A DNA stretch of 64,000 nt from NCBI GenBank assembly GCA_019009955.1, contig CM032230.1, forward strand, positions 5,450,001 to 5,514,000. The letters are read 5' to 3'. Made by a program: the position numbers and the translations under genes. The DNA comes from Riptortus pedestris. Lineage: Eukaryota > Arthropoda > Insecta > Hemiptera > Alydidae. The notes beneath the pieces are model-generated. The model saw only the letters and a list, made by a program, of their open reading frames with translations, searched no databases and was not told the origin of the DNA. Positions 46,925-58,481 of this stretch are shown here, in pieces. Within the stretch, counting starts at the first letter, position 1, and the number at the start of each line of letters is the position of its first letter.

Positions 46925-47067
46925 GATTAAACCAGCCACACTTCGACAACGACAATTTATTGAGGCAACAGAGCGCTTTCGACTTAGTACATCATCGTCA
47001 GTGCCCTCACGTCCTGGGTGTTGACTTGGAGGACCCTAGGGCCAGACTTCTTTTTGTGTGAACTTTT
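46925..47067 (-). mobile_element. Penelope-like element 3' remnant
   Basis: The minus strand encodes SGPRVLQVNTQDVRALTMMY and then stops. It is followed by CGAAAGCGCTCTGTTGCCTC and AATAAATTGTCG. The same VN(T/I)QDVR ending occurs in the remnant at 60.7 kb, downstream of a GIY-YIG domain. A B copy begins immediately at 47068, so the rest of the element was cut away or displaced. Confidence 0.55.
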
Positions 47068-47218
47068 AGCAGATTTCCCAAAAGGGAAATCAGCTATTGA
47101 GGTCGTACTCATGATGGAAATTTTGAAATTGTTCTTCAAATCTCCATTGATCCAACCTAATAGATGATAAAAATGAGGTCTGTTCAAAAGTGTATATGTA
47201 TATATATATATATATATA

Positions 47219-48822
47219 TCTATATATATATAAAATTGTAACCTCTGTCTGTACATTGATTTTTTTCGCGAAATTTCACGATAACTTTTCGTTTCACATG
47301 TCATAGACACCATAACTGCATTTTGTTTCTTTGGTGTCTGTTTGTTTGTTTGTTTGTTTATTTGTTTGTTTGTTTGTTTGTTTGTTACCTTTTCACGCAT
47401 AAACGGCTGAACCGAATTTTATGAAACTTGGTATGTATATTACTACTAGCCCAACTTAGACTTTAGGCTATATTAATTTTCTCTGAGGCGAACAGGAGTG
47501 GGGGTTATAAGGGAGGCCTGAAATTAAAAATAGCGATATTTCATTTTCTATTGCTTTTTCAGCAAATATGCTCATAACAAAAGTTGTTTATTTTGTAATT
47601 TAGAGTAACTTTTGTTATATGCACTTTTGCCGTATACGGAAGTATAAATGAGTTATACGCTAAACACTATAGCGGGAGTCCACAATTTTATTTGGCATAA
47701 AAGACTCAACCGAACTAAAACAAACTCGCTGTGTGAATTAATACTAACGATTTACTTATAATAAGCCATACTAACATTTCTAGGGACGGGCAGGAGTGGG
47801 GGTTATAAGGGAGACCAGAAATTAAAAATAGCGATATTTCGTTTCCTATTGCTTTTTCAGCAAATATGCACATAACAAAAGTTGTTTATTTTGTTATTTA
47901 GAGTAACTTTTGTGATATGCACTTTTGCCGTATACGGAAGTATAAATGAGTTATACGCTATAAACTAAAGTGGGAGTCCACAATTTTATTTGGCACTAAA
48001 AACTCAACCGAATTAAACCAAACTGGTTATGTGAATTAGTACTAACGCCTTCATTATAATAAGCTATACTAACATTTCTAGGGACGGGCAGGAGTGGGGG
48101 TTATAAGGAACGCCTGAAATTTATAATAGTGATATTTCGCTTCCTATTGCATTTTCGGCAAATATGCACATAACAAAAGTTGTTTATTTTGTTATTTAGA
48201 GAAACTTTTTTTTTTATATACACTATCATCGTATACCGAAATATTAAGACGTTATACGCTAAAAATTATAGCGGGAGACAACAATTTTATTTGGCACAAA
48301 AGACTCAACCGAACTAAATAAAACACTCATTATGTGTATTAGCACTAACGCCTTCCTTATAATAAGCCATTCTTACATTTCTAGGGACGGGCAGGAGTGT
48401 TTGTTATAAGGGAGGCATGAAATTAATAATAATGATTTCCTATTGGGTTTTCGGCAAATATGCACATATCAAAAGTTGTTTATTTTGTTATTTAGAGAAA
48501 TTTGCTCAACACTTCTTTTCAATATGAACTACCAGGTACCTCACCTGAAAAAATTAATTCAAATGTATATCAATATTTTCTCCTTAATAATTCAAATCTA
48601 TGCATAATGCACAGGAGACGGGAAATATGACAATATGCAGGACAGTGAAGTTTTACATAAAAAAAATAATTTTATTATTAACAAATGCCAACAACGGGTA
48701 TTAACCCTAAACACTGGAACGGGTAAATGTCAAAATATTGTGCAATGTAAAGCCTTGCCAAAAATATACCATCACCATTCAGCCTCAAATGAATTCCCGA
48801 GCGAAGCCGGGTATCTAAGCTA

Positions 48823-48823
<1 letters not shown>
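47219..48823 (+). mobile_element. Helitron (family A), first of head-to-tail array
   Basis: 5' TCTATATATATATAAAATTG at 47219, (TTTG)n at 47339-47385, four internal units, hairpin CCCGAGCGAAGCCGGG and CTAG at 48820-48823. Confidence 0.9.

Positions 48824-48889
<66 letters not shown>
48824..48889. repeat. (TA)n between Helitrons
   Basis: Pure TA run separating the first and second Helitron of the array. Confidence 0.95.
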
Positions 48890-48892
<3 letters not shown>

Positions 48893-51369
48893 ATATATAT
48901 ATAAAATTGTAACCTCTGTCTGTACATTGATTTTTTTCGCGAAATTTCATGGTAACTTTTCGTTTCACATGTCATAGGCACCATATCTGCATTTTGTTTC
49001 TTTCGTGTCTGTTTGTTTGTTTGTTTGTTTGTTTGTTTGTTTATTTGTTTGTTTGTTTGTTACCTTTTCACGCATAAACGGCTGAACCGAATTTTATGAA
49101 ACTTGGTATGTATATTACTACTAGCCCAACTTAGACTTTAGGCTATATTAATATTCTCTAAGACGAACAGGAGTGGGGGTTATAAGGGAGGCCTGAAATT
49201 AAAAATAGCGATATTTCGTTTCCTATTGCTTTTTCAGCAAATATGCCCATAACAAGAGTTGTTTATTTTGTAATTTAGAGTAACTTTTGTTATATGCACT
49301 TCTGCCATATACGGAAGTATAAATGAGTTATACGCTAAAAACTATAACGGGAGTCCACAATTTTATTTGGCACAAAAGACTCAACCGAACTAAACCAAAC
49401 TCGGTATGTGAATTAGCACTAACGCCTTCCTTATAACAAGCCATACTAACATTTCTAGGGACGGGCAGGAGTGGGGGTTATAAGGAAGGCCTGAATTTAA
49501 AAATAGCGGTATTTCGTTTCTTATTGCATTTTCGGCAGATATGAACATAACAAAAGTTGTTTATTTTGTTATTTAGAGTAATTTTTGTTATATACACTTT
49601 TTTCGTATACCGAATTATAAACGAGATATACGCTAAAACCTGTAGCGGAAGTGAACAACTTTATTTGGGGCAAAAGACCCAACCGAAATAAATAAAACTC
49701 GGTATGTGTATTAGCACTAACGCTTTCATAATTACAAGCCATACCAACATTTCTAGGGACGGGCAGGAGTGGGGGTTGTAAGGGAGGCCTGAATTGAAAA
49801 ATAGCGGTATTTCGTTTCCTATTCGTTTTTCGGGAAATATGAACATAAAAAAAGTTGTTTATTTTGTTATTTAGAGTAACTTTTATTTTATACACTTTTT
49901 TCGCACGAAAGACTTAACGGAACTAAATGAACCTCGGTATGTGTATTAGCACTAACACCTTCCTTATAATGAGCCATACCAACATTTCAGGGGACGGGCA
50001 GGAGTGGGGGTTTTAAGAGAGGCCTGAATTTAAAAATAGCTGTATTTCGTTTTCAATTGGGGTTTCTTTTATGCACATGACAAAAGTAGTTTTTTTTTCT
50101 ATATAAAGTAACTTTTATTATATTCACTTTTGTCGTATAGAAAAGTATAAACGAAATATACACTAAAATCTAAAGCGAGAGCCATCAATTTTGTTGGGCA
50201 CTAACGAATGAAGCGAACTTCGCAAAACTCGGTGTGTGAATTAGCATTAATTCTTCCATGATTATAAGCTATATTAAAAATTTTAGGTTCAGAGGGGAGT
50301 GGGGATTATAAGAGTGGCTGAAATAAAAAACTCGCTTTTTTTATTTTCTATTTGTTTTTTCGGCAAACATGCACATAAACAAAAGTTGTTTACTTTGTTA
50401 TTTAGAGTAACTTTTGTGTACATTCACTTTTGTCTTAAAATTAAGTAAACACGGGATATACGCTAAACGGGAGTCAATAATTATATTACTACTTATTTAA
50501 TGGTTTTTAATAAATGAATATTATGACAAATGATGTTATGTTTTCATCTTATATGATAGTTCAAAGTATGATTCGGATTAGTGAGGTTATAAATTTTCGT
50601 CGCCCCCTCCTCATTTATTTATTTTACCTAGAAATTAACTTTGTAATTTATTTTCCAATTATTATTATTATTATTTAATTTGTATAATGTAACTTGATGT
50701 TATTGAAACAAATATGTGCTATCATAATAATTAAACGTTAATGGTAATGTCATTATGACAAAAAAACAATATGCGTTTAAACTCGATATGATATGATATT
50801 TTCAGGGTACCACTATTAATTAGTTCCATCCGGTAGATAAATTATTAAAATAATGTTTTGAATCAATAATTTAAGTAGAAGAATTTTGAGAAGTCTCATG
50901 CGGGAACGGAAGATGAATGGAGCCTTACTAGATAATTGAGTTTACTAATTTCCCGTCTGGCATTACTGAAAGTAGTTTCCAGTGTGATTCTCTATTACAA
51001 ATATAATCTTACGTGCAAAAACTTTGCCTTATATTATATGAGCTCGGATTGGCTTTTGAAAGGAAATATGTTCATTATAGATGATATTTAATTGTAATAA
51101 ATGCTACCCATGATTATGGTTTGAATTATTGAAAAAAGGTGAGTCAAAAAGTGTAGAGGGATAGATTAGGAACACATTTTCATTTATTCTTAAAAACTAT
51201 AATTTATATTATTTAAATCCCATGAAGTTACACTTCAGGGTTGGCTATTTCGGAAAACCATTACGTCTTGGATGGAAGTGTAATTGTACACATTGAAGTC
51301 TTGCTATCAAAATACCATCTTTAGTAAGTCAACAATGATTTCCCGGGCATCGCCGGGTACCTTAGCTAG
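48890..51369 (+). mobile_element. Helitron (A 5' end, variant 3' end), second of array
   Basis: The 5' end is TCTATATATATATAAAATTG and about five internal units follow. From about 50480 the body changes to the variant type seen at 33.6 and 57.4 kb. It ends with hairpin CCCGGGCATCGCCGGG, TACCTTAG and CTAG at 51366-51369. It joins a family A 5' half to a variant 3' half, and is the longest Helitron here at about 2.5 kb. Confidence 0.85.
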
Positions 51370-52666
51370 TATATATATAAAATTGTAACCTCTGTCTGTA
51401 CATTGATTTTTTTCGCGAAATTTCACGATAACTTTTCGTTTCACATGTCATAGACACCATAACTGCATTTTGTTTCTTTGGTGTCTGTTTGTTTGTTTGT
51501 TTGTTTGTTTATTTGTTTGTTTGTTTGTTACCTTTTCACGCATAAACGGCTGAACCGAATTTTATGAAACTTGGTATGTATATTACTACTAGCCCAACTT
51601 AGACTTTAGGCTATATTAATATTCTCTAAGACAAACAGGAGTGGGGGTTATAAGGGAGGCCTGAAATTAAAAATAGCGATATTTCGTTTCCTATTGCTTT
51701 TTCAGCAAATATGCACATAACAAAAGTTGTTTATTTTGTTATTTAGAGTAACTTTTGTTATATGCACTTTTGCAGTATACGGAAGTATAAATGCGTTATA
51801 CGCTAAAAACTATAGCGGGAGTCCACAATTTTATTTGGCACAAAAGACTCAGCCGAACTAAACCAAACTCGGTATGTGAATTAGTACTTACGCCTTTCTT
51901 CTAATAAGCCATACTAACATTTCTAGGGACGGGCAGGAGTGGGGGTTATAAGGGAGGCCTGAAATTAAAAATAGCGATATTTCGTTTCCTATTGCATTTT
52001 CAGCAAATATGCGCATAACAAAAATTGTTTATTTTATAATTTAGAGTAACTTTTGTTATATGCACTTTTGCCGTATACGGAAGTATAAAGGCGTTATACG
52101 CTAAAAATTATAGCGGGAGTCAACAATTTTATTTGGCACAAAAGACTCAACCGAAATAAATAAAACACTCAGTAGTGTGAATTAGCACTAACGCCTTCCT
52201 TATAATAAGCCATATTATTTCTAGGGACGGGCAGGAGTGGGGACTATAAGGGAGGCCTGCAATTAAAAATAGTGATTTCCTATTGGGGTTTCGGCAAATG
52301 TGCACATAACAAAAGTTGTATATTTTGTTATTTAGAGAAATTTGCTCAACACTTCATTTCAATATGAACTACCAGGTACCTCACCTGAAAAAAAATAATT
52401 CAAAGTATGTCAATATTTTCTCCTTAATAATTCAAATCTATTCATAATGCAAAGGAAACGGGAAATATGACAATATGTAGGACAGTGAAGTCTTGCATAA
52501 AAAATTAATTTTATTATTAACAAATCCACAGAAATGACGGGTGTTAACCCTAAACACTGGAACGGGTAAATGCCAAAATATTGTGCAAAGTAAAGCCTTG
52601 CCAAAAATATACCATCACCATTCAGCCTCAAATGAATTCCCGAGCGAAGCCGGGTATCTGAGCTAG
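51370..52666 (+). mobile_element. Helitron (family A), third of array
   Basis: It begins TATATATATAAAATTGTAAC directly after the preceding CTAG, without the leading TC. It has three internal units and the GAACTACCAGGTACCTCACC segment, and ends in the hairpin and CTAG at 52663-52666. Confidence 0.88.
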
Positions 52667-53471
52667 TATATATATAAAATTGTAACCTCTGTCTGTACAT
52701 TGATTTTTTTTTCCAAAATTTTACGATAACTTTTCGTTTCACATGTCATGGACACCATATCTGCAATTTGTTTCTTTCGTGTATGTTTGTTTGTTTGTTT
52801 GTAACCTTTTCACGCATAAACGGCTGAACCGAATTTTATGAAACTTGGTATGTATCTTACTACTAACCCAACTTAGACTTTAGGCTATATTAATTTTCTC
52901 TGAGGCGAACAGGAGTGGGGGTTATAAGGGAAGCCTGAAATTAAAAATAGCGATATTTCGTTTCCTATTGGTTTTTCCGCAAATATAAACATAACAAAAG
53001 TTGTTTATTTTGTTATTTGGAGTAACTTTTGTTATATACACTTTTGTCGTATACCTAAGTATAAATGAGTTATACGTTAAAACTTTAGCGGGAGCCAACA
53101 ATGTTATTGGGCACTAACGGCTGAACCGAACTTAACAAAGCTCGGTATGTCAATTAGCATTAATTCTTCCATAATTATAAGTTATATTAAAATTTTTATG
53201 TTCGAACGGGAGGGGGGTTATAAGGGAGGCCTGAAATAAAAATTCACCATATTTACATGTATAAGAGACGGGAAATATAAAAATATCGAAGACAGTGAAG
53301 CCTTATCGAACAAATATTCTATTATTAGCAAATCCACGGCAACGACGGGTATCAATCCTAAACACTGGGACGGGTAAATGTCAAAATATTGTGCAATGTA
53401 AAGCCTGCTAAAAAATACTATCACCATTCAGCCTCAAATGAATTCCCGGGCGAAGCCGGGTATCTGAGCTA

Positions 53472-53472
<1 letters not shown>
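52667..53472 (+). mobile_element. Helitron (family A), fourth of array
   Basis: It again begins TATATATATAAAATTGTAAC directly after CTAG. It has only one to two internal units, a short (TTTG)n, hairpin CCCGGGCGAAGCCGGG and CTAG at 53469-53472. Confidence 0.88.

Positions 53473-53527
<55 letters not shown>
53473..53527. repeat. (TA)n microsatellite
   Basis: TA run between the last Helitron and the resumed B body. Confidence 0.95.
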
Positions 53528-53533
<6 letters not shown>

Positions 53534-53890
53534 CTGTTACCGCTCTAGCGGTCGCTATTTTTGTTTGCTCATTAAAAAACTCTATATGTAGTCGTTTTAT
53601 GTAAAATGAAAGATTAAGTTCGTTAACGACTGAAATCAGACCAGTGGGGAGAGGGGGAGAATTTTTGAAAATTCAAAATGTTTCCGTTATTATACGTTGG
53701 ACCGAAAAAAGTGCATAGAACAAATCTTATTGCAAATTAAATTTACTATAAATATTGTTATATACATTTATTCTCTATCTTGAATATTAGCCGAGATATT
53801 TCAATATTTTAGTTCACAGCCTTCAGAAACCCCCCACTTCTACTAGTGTTACATAAACAATACTCTGTGTGCAGAATTCCCACGCCCTGG

Positions 53891-54506
53891 AATATCACTC
53901 CAGTCATGTCAGCTCTCCAGATATGTTTCTATTTCTTAATTAATTCTTAATAAAGGACTGTTGATAAGAATATTTGATATTTATCCTTAGTATAAAGGTT
54001 AACGATATAACAGGTTATTTATAATATGACATGACTAGGAGTAGGGATTTACTGAATGCTGAAAACTAAAAATTTCAAATATCTCCGTTAACATTCATGG
54101 TAGAGAATATATGCATATTACAACATCTAAAGGCAATAAAATTGTTAATAACATTGGTTTTATAAAAAATTTCAACATGCATATTCGTTGCAAAATGATG
54201 TCATAATTTAACATTTTAAGTCCTAGTCTCGAAAATGTTTATTTGATCTATACTCGATATTTATCAGTTGCAGTAAATAGTAATGATCATATTTCTTATT
54301 GGTAGACTTCAGACCAGGAATGGGGAGAGGTGTATTAGAAATTTCAAAATATCTGCGTTATTATCGATAGAACCAGTCTTGTTCAAATATTGGTACTTTA
54401 CAATTACTGCTCTATGCATTTTTTCGTAACTCAAATATTAAGTAATTCGTACTTTCTGGTTTTTAGTCAGAATATGTGGTGAGATGAGATCACCATGTCC
54501 AACCCC
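53891..54506. mobile_element. Decayed family B body fragments
   Basis: 'aggagtagggatttactgaa', 'gctgaaaactaaaaatttca' and 'aatatctgcgttattatcga' are B blocks in mixed orientation. No intact ends. Confidence 0.5.
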
Positions 54507-54612
54507 TTAAGGGAAATCAGCTATTAAGGTCGTACTCATGACGCGATTTTCATTTTTTTGCTACAAATAACCATCGATTCTACCCAGGAGATGACGAAAG
54601 TAAGGACTGTTC

Positions 54613-54664
<52 letters not shown>

Positions 54665-54873
54665 CTGTTAACGCTCTAGCGGTCGCCATTTTTGCTTGAT
54701 CGTTACCAAACGTGATATTTAAAAGTTTTATATAAAAATAAAGATTAAGTTTGTTAATAGCTGAAATCGGACCAATGGGGGGGGGGGGGTTGAGGGAAAG
54801 ATTTTCGAATATTTAAAATATCTCCAAAAAAAGTCGGATCGAAAAATTTGTATAGTAGCAATCTTATAGCAAA
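54507..54873 (-). mobile_element. Family B copy interrupted by Helitron
   Basis: A terminal palindrome (CCTTAAGGG), the 3' half and (TA)n at 54619-54660 come first. Then follow GTCTGTTAACGCTCTAGCGG, a G run at 54777-54789 and AAAATATCTCC. The body breaks at AATCTTATAGCAAA, where a Helitron begins. Confidence 0.75.
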
Positions 54874-56339
54874 CTAGCTCAGATACCCGGCTTCGCCCGG
54901 GAATCGATTTGAGGCTGAATAGTGATGGTATTTTTTGGGCAAGGCTTTACTTTGTACAATATTTTGACATTTACCCGTCCCAGTGTTTAGGGTTAATACC
55001 TGTTGTTGGCATTTGTTAATAATAAAATTAATTTTTTATGTAAGACTTCACTGTCCTGCATATTGTCATATATATAGCTTATAATCATGGAAGAATTAAT
55101 GCTAATTGACATACCGAGTTTTTTTAAGTTCGGTTTAATCGTTAGCGCCCAATGAAATAGTTGACTCCCGCTTTAGTTTATAGTGTATATCTCGTTTAAA
55201 CATTGTTAGAAGACAAAAAGCAATATGACAAAAGTTATTCTAAATAACAATGTAAACAACTTTTGTTATGTTCAAAATTGCCGAAAAAACGAAATACCGC
55301 TATTTTCAAATCCAGGCCTCCCTTACAACCGATTTAAATTATTAAGGACACAATATTATAATTTGAATTAATTTTTCCAAGTGAGTACCTGGTAGTTCAT
55401 ATTGAAAAGAATTGTTGAGCAAATTTCTCTAAATAACAAAATAAACCACTTTTGATATGTGCATATTTGCTGAAACCCCAATACCACAATTTTTAATTTC
55501 AGGCCTCCCTTACAAACCCCACTCCTGCTCGTCCTTAGAAATGTTGGTATGGCCTATGATAGTTAGGGCGTCAACACTAATATACATACCGAGTTTTATT
55601 TAGTTCGCTTGAGTCTTTTGTGCCATATAAAATTGTTGACTCCCGCTATAGTTTTTAGCATATAACTCATTTATACTTCTGTATACGACCAAAGGGTATA
55701 TAACAAAAGTTACTCTAAATAACAAAATAAAGAACTCTTGTAATGTGCAAATTTGCCTAAAAAACCAATAAGAGACGAAATGTAGCTATTTTTAATTTCA
55801 GGCCTCCCTTATAACCCCCACTCCTGCCCGTCCATAGAAATGTTGGTCGGCTTATTATCATGAAGGCGTTAGTGCTAATACACATACCGAGTTTTATTTA
55901 GTTCGGTTGAGTCTTTTGTGCCAAATAAAATTGTTCACTTCCCCTTTAGGTTTTGGTCTATATCTCGTTTATAATTCGGTATACGAAAAACGCGTATATA
56001 ACAAAAGTTACTCTAAATAACAAAATAAACAACATTTGTTATGTGCATATTTGCCGAAAAACCAATAGGAAACGAAATATCGCTATTTTTAATTTCGTGC
56101 CTCCCTCACAACCCCCACTCCTGTTCGTCTCAGAGAATATTAATAACCTTAAGTCTAAGTTGGGCTAATTGTAATATACATACCAAGTTTCATAAAATTC
56201 GGTTCAGCCGTTTATGCGTGAAAAGGTAACTAACAAACAGACACGAAAGAAACAAAATGCTGTTACGGTGTCTATGACATGTGAAACGAAAAGTTATCGT
56301 GAAATTTCGTGAAAAAAATAAAGGACAGATAGAGGTTAC

Positions 56340-56350
<11 letters not shown>
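54874..56350 (-). mobile_element. Helitron (family A)
   Basis: CTAGCTCAGATACCCGG and an intact hairpin lie at the left. Internal units are more diverged than in other copies, and the (TTTG)n tract is reduced to a few units. The 5' block GTTACAATTTTATATATATA runs into a long TA repeat. Confidence 0.8.

Positions 56351-56398
<48 letters not shown>
56343..56398. repeat. (TA)n between Helitrons
   Basis: TA run joining two minus-strand Helitrons head-to-tail. Confidence 0.9.
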
Positions 56399-56399
<1 letters not shown>

Positions 56400-57001
56400 T
56401 AGCTCAGATACCCGGCTTCGCCCGGGAATTGATTTGAGACTGAATGGTGATGGTATTTTTTTGGCAAGGCTTTAATTTGCACAATATTTTGACATTTACC
56501 CGTCCCAGTGTTTAGGGTTAATTCCCGTTGTTGGCATTTGTTAATAATAAAATTAATTTTTTTATGTAAGTCTTCACTGTCCTCCAAATTGTCATATTTC
56601 CCGTAGACAAATAGACAATGAAATATCGCGAATTTTTATTTCAGGCCTCCCTTATAACCCCCACTCCTGTTTGTCTCAGACAAATTTAATATAGCCTAAA
56701 GTCTAAGTTGGGTTAGTAGTAATATACATACCAAGTTTCATAAAATTCGGTTCAGCCGTTTATGCGGTGTAAAAGGTAACAAACAAACAAACAAACAAAC
56801 CAACAAACAAACAAACAAACTAAACAAACAAACCAACACAATCAAACATACACGAAAAGAAACAAAATGCAGGATATGGTGGTCTATGGCAATGTGAAAG
56901 TTTGGAAACGAAAAGGTTATCATGAAAATTTTCGCGAAAAAAATCAATGTCCAGACAGAGGTTACAATTTTATTATTAATATTATAAAGGATATATATAG
57001 A
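56399..57001 (-). mobile_element. Short Helitron (family A)
   Basis: 3' CTAG and hairpin at the left; the internal units are almost entirely deleted. The (TTTG)n tract and a 5' block lie at the right, ending TCTATATATATCC on the minus strand. The 5' 150 bp carry many single-base insertions (for example extra G or T in GCGGTGTAAAAGG), unusual among these copies. Confidence 0.8.
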
Positions 57002-57239
57002 TAAATAATTTTAAGTGTTGTTCTTTGGTAGTCATATTCCATTTCTGTAGCCATTTATTAATTGTGTTATTAATTGAGTTTTTTTTTTTTCTTTTTGTAG
57101 CTTTCTGGAATTGTGGTATCATTTGAGGTTGATTTTGGTGATAATATCCATGTATATAATTTCGAACGCAGCTCATTTTCGTCATATAATAAAAGACAAT
57201 ATGATTTGAAGTTGCGGGTGGGTGGGGGGGGGAAGGTTG
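57002..57239. other. Unassigned sequence
   Basis: One short B 3'-half word (TTTCGAACGCAGCTCATTTT) lies near 57160. Otherwise unassigned. Confidence 0.4.
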
Positions 57240-58055
57240 CTACAATCTATTTAACTCCCCCTCGCTAGTTCACCATGTTTTTATTTATTCCAGGATAAAA
57301 TATAAATATAAATTATTACATAGCAATATAAATTACAAAAAAATTCGAAATTTTTTATGTTTTGAGGAAATAATTTTATTAAAGCAAAGTTGATAACACT
57401 CAAGCAGGAGGGGGAGTTGTCGAGAGGCAAACACAGTCGTCTTAACCTATTTCCTGTGAAATGTTATATTTTGCTTTCTACTTACATTTACTATTATGTG
57501 TATAATGCTATGTATGTAAGTATGCTCGGGCTGGTTTTTGCCATGAAATATGTTCATTATAGTTGATATTTAATTATAATAAATGGTATCCATGATTATG
57601 AATTAAATTAATCAAGGTGTATCAAAAAGTGGAGAGGAACTTATTTTCATTTATTCTTCAAAAGTTATTATTATTTATTAGCGACCATTTTTTGCAACTC
57701 AGGCTAATTGGGCCTGTTATCTACAGGTTACCATCCTTTTCTAGCCAGGGTAGGGACTCAGGATGTTATTTAACGAATGCCGTTACTAAATAATTTCCTT
57801 TGCTCAGGAATGAATCGAACTCGCCACTCTAGTTTTACCTTTTGAGATTAAGGTCAACGATTTAACTCACATGGCCAACCTAAGCCCCAACATTCTTCAA
57901 AAGTAAAATTTCTCATATATAAGTCCCCTGCTTGACCCTCATGGGAAAACAGTGTGACCAGACGGGATGTGTGGCTGTAAACATAGAAGCCTTGCCCTCA
58001 TTACCATCATTCGGCCACAAATGATTTCCCGTGCGAAGCCGAGTAACTTACCTAG
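57240..58055 (+). mobile_element. Variant Helitron, interrupted by a SINE
   Basis: The body matches 33.6-33.75 kb and 34.48-34.6 kb (AAAGCAAAGTTGATAACACT, AATGGTATCCATGATTATG). The 3' end reads CACAAATGATTTCCCGTGCG, AAGCCGAGTAAC and CTAG at 58052-58055. The SINE at 57666-57891 divides it. Confidence 0.7.
57666..57891 (-). mobile_element. tRNA-derived SINE with 13-bp TSD
   Basis: The word ATTCTTCAAAAGT flanks the insert exactly (57653-57665 and 57892-57904). On the minus strand the element starts GGGGCTTAGGTTGGCCATGT (A-box region), has GAGTTCGATTC (B box) and the body GGCTAGAAAAGGATGGTAAC, CTGTAGATAACAGG, and ends with a TAATAAATAATAATA-type tail. About 226 bp. This copy defines the family boundaries. 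Confidence 0.88.
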
Positions 58056-58371
58056 TTTATCATATTTCTTATTTTATTTCCTGAGCATCTTCTATCGATG
58101 TTGTGTATGAGTGATTATCGTAAGCAGCGAGGTTCTTGGAGTATCCGCGGGGCTAATGGCTTCCTTGTCACGCTCGCATTATGACGTCACGGCAGTCCAA
58201 GGCCGAGCATCGCCTGTATTGTCCCAGTCATTATCGGATATCCCAGTCACACCTCGGTGTGCATGCACGCTGCCGTCTTGCTCTAATTTTATACCTCGCT
58301 GCTAATACTATGAGATAATACGTAAGCCCTACACACAGCTACTATAGTCCTGCCAAGCAGGATCGAGGGAC
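58056..58371. other. Unassigned sequence
   Basis: Higher-GC stretch with one 64-codon frame (58111-58305) and no recognisable motif. Confidence 0.4.
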
Positions 58372-58375
58372 TTTT

Positions 58376-58480
58376 AGCAGATTTCCCTTAGGAAATCACC
58401 CCATTATTAAGGATGTGCTCATGACGCGATTTCCGAAACGTCTTCAAATATCATCGATCCTACCTAGGAGATAACAAAAA
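58376..58480 (-). mobile_element. Family B 3' half
   Basis: TTTT-AGCAGATTTCCCTTAGG, CATGACGCGATTTCCGAA and ATCGATCCTACCTAGGAGAT; it ends abruptly at the 5' end of the next B copy. Confidence 0.75.
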
Positions 58481-58481
58481 C

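Larger units (their letters stand above)
47068..53890 (-). mobile_element. Family B copy whose slot holds four Helitrons
   Basis: The B 3' half (47068-47190: AGCAGATTTCCC, GGTCGTACTCATGATGGAAA) leads into TA repeat. The matching B 5' half resumes at 53528 (TTTGTCTGTTACCGCTCTAG, GCGGTCGC) and continues to about 53890, where the 5' terminus is too decayed to place. Everything between is four plus-strand Helitrons and TA repeat. Confidence 0.7.

Noticed and set aside
47000..47400. 138-residue minus-strand frame with QTNKQTNK repeats
   Set aside because: The frame is a chance fusion of a Penelope tail, B sequence and the Helitron (TTTG)n tract.
48635..48823. Conserved 62-residue frame at Helitron 3' ends (also 56399-56587)
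   Set aside because: It appears in several Helitron copies because the DNA is conserved. It is interrupted in others and shows no coding constraint by eye.
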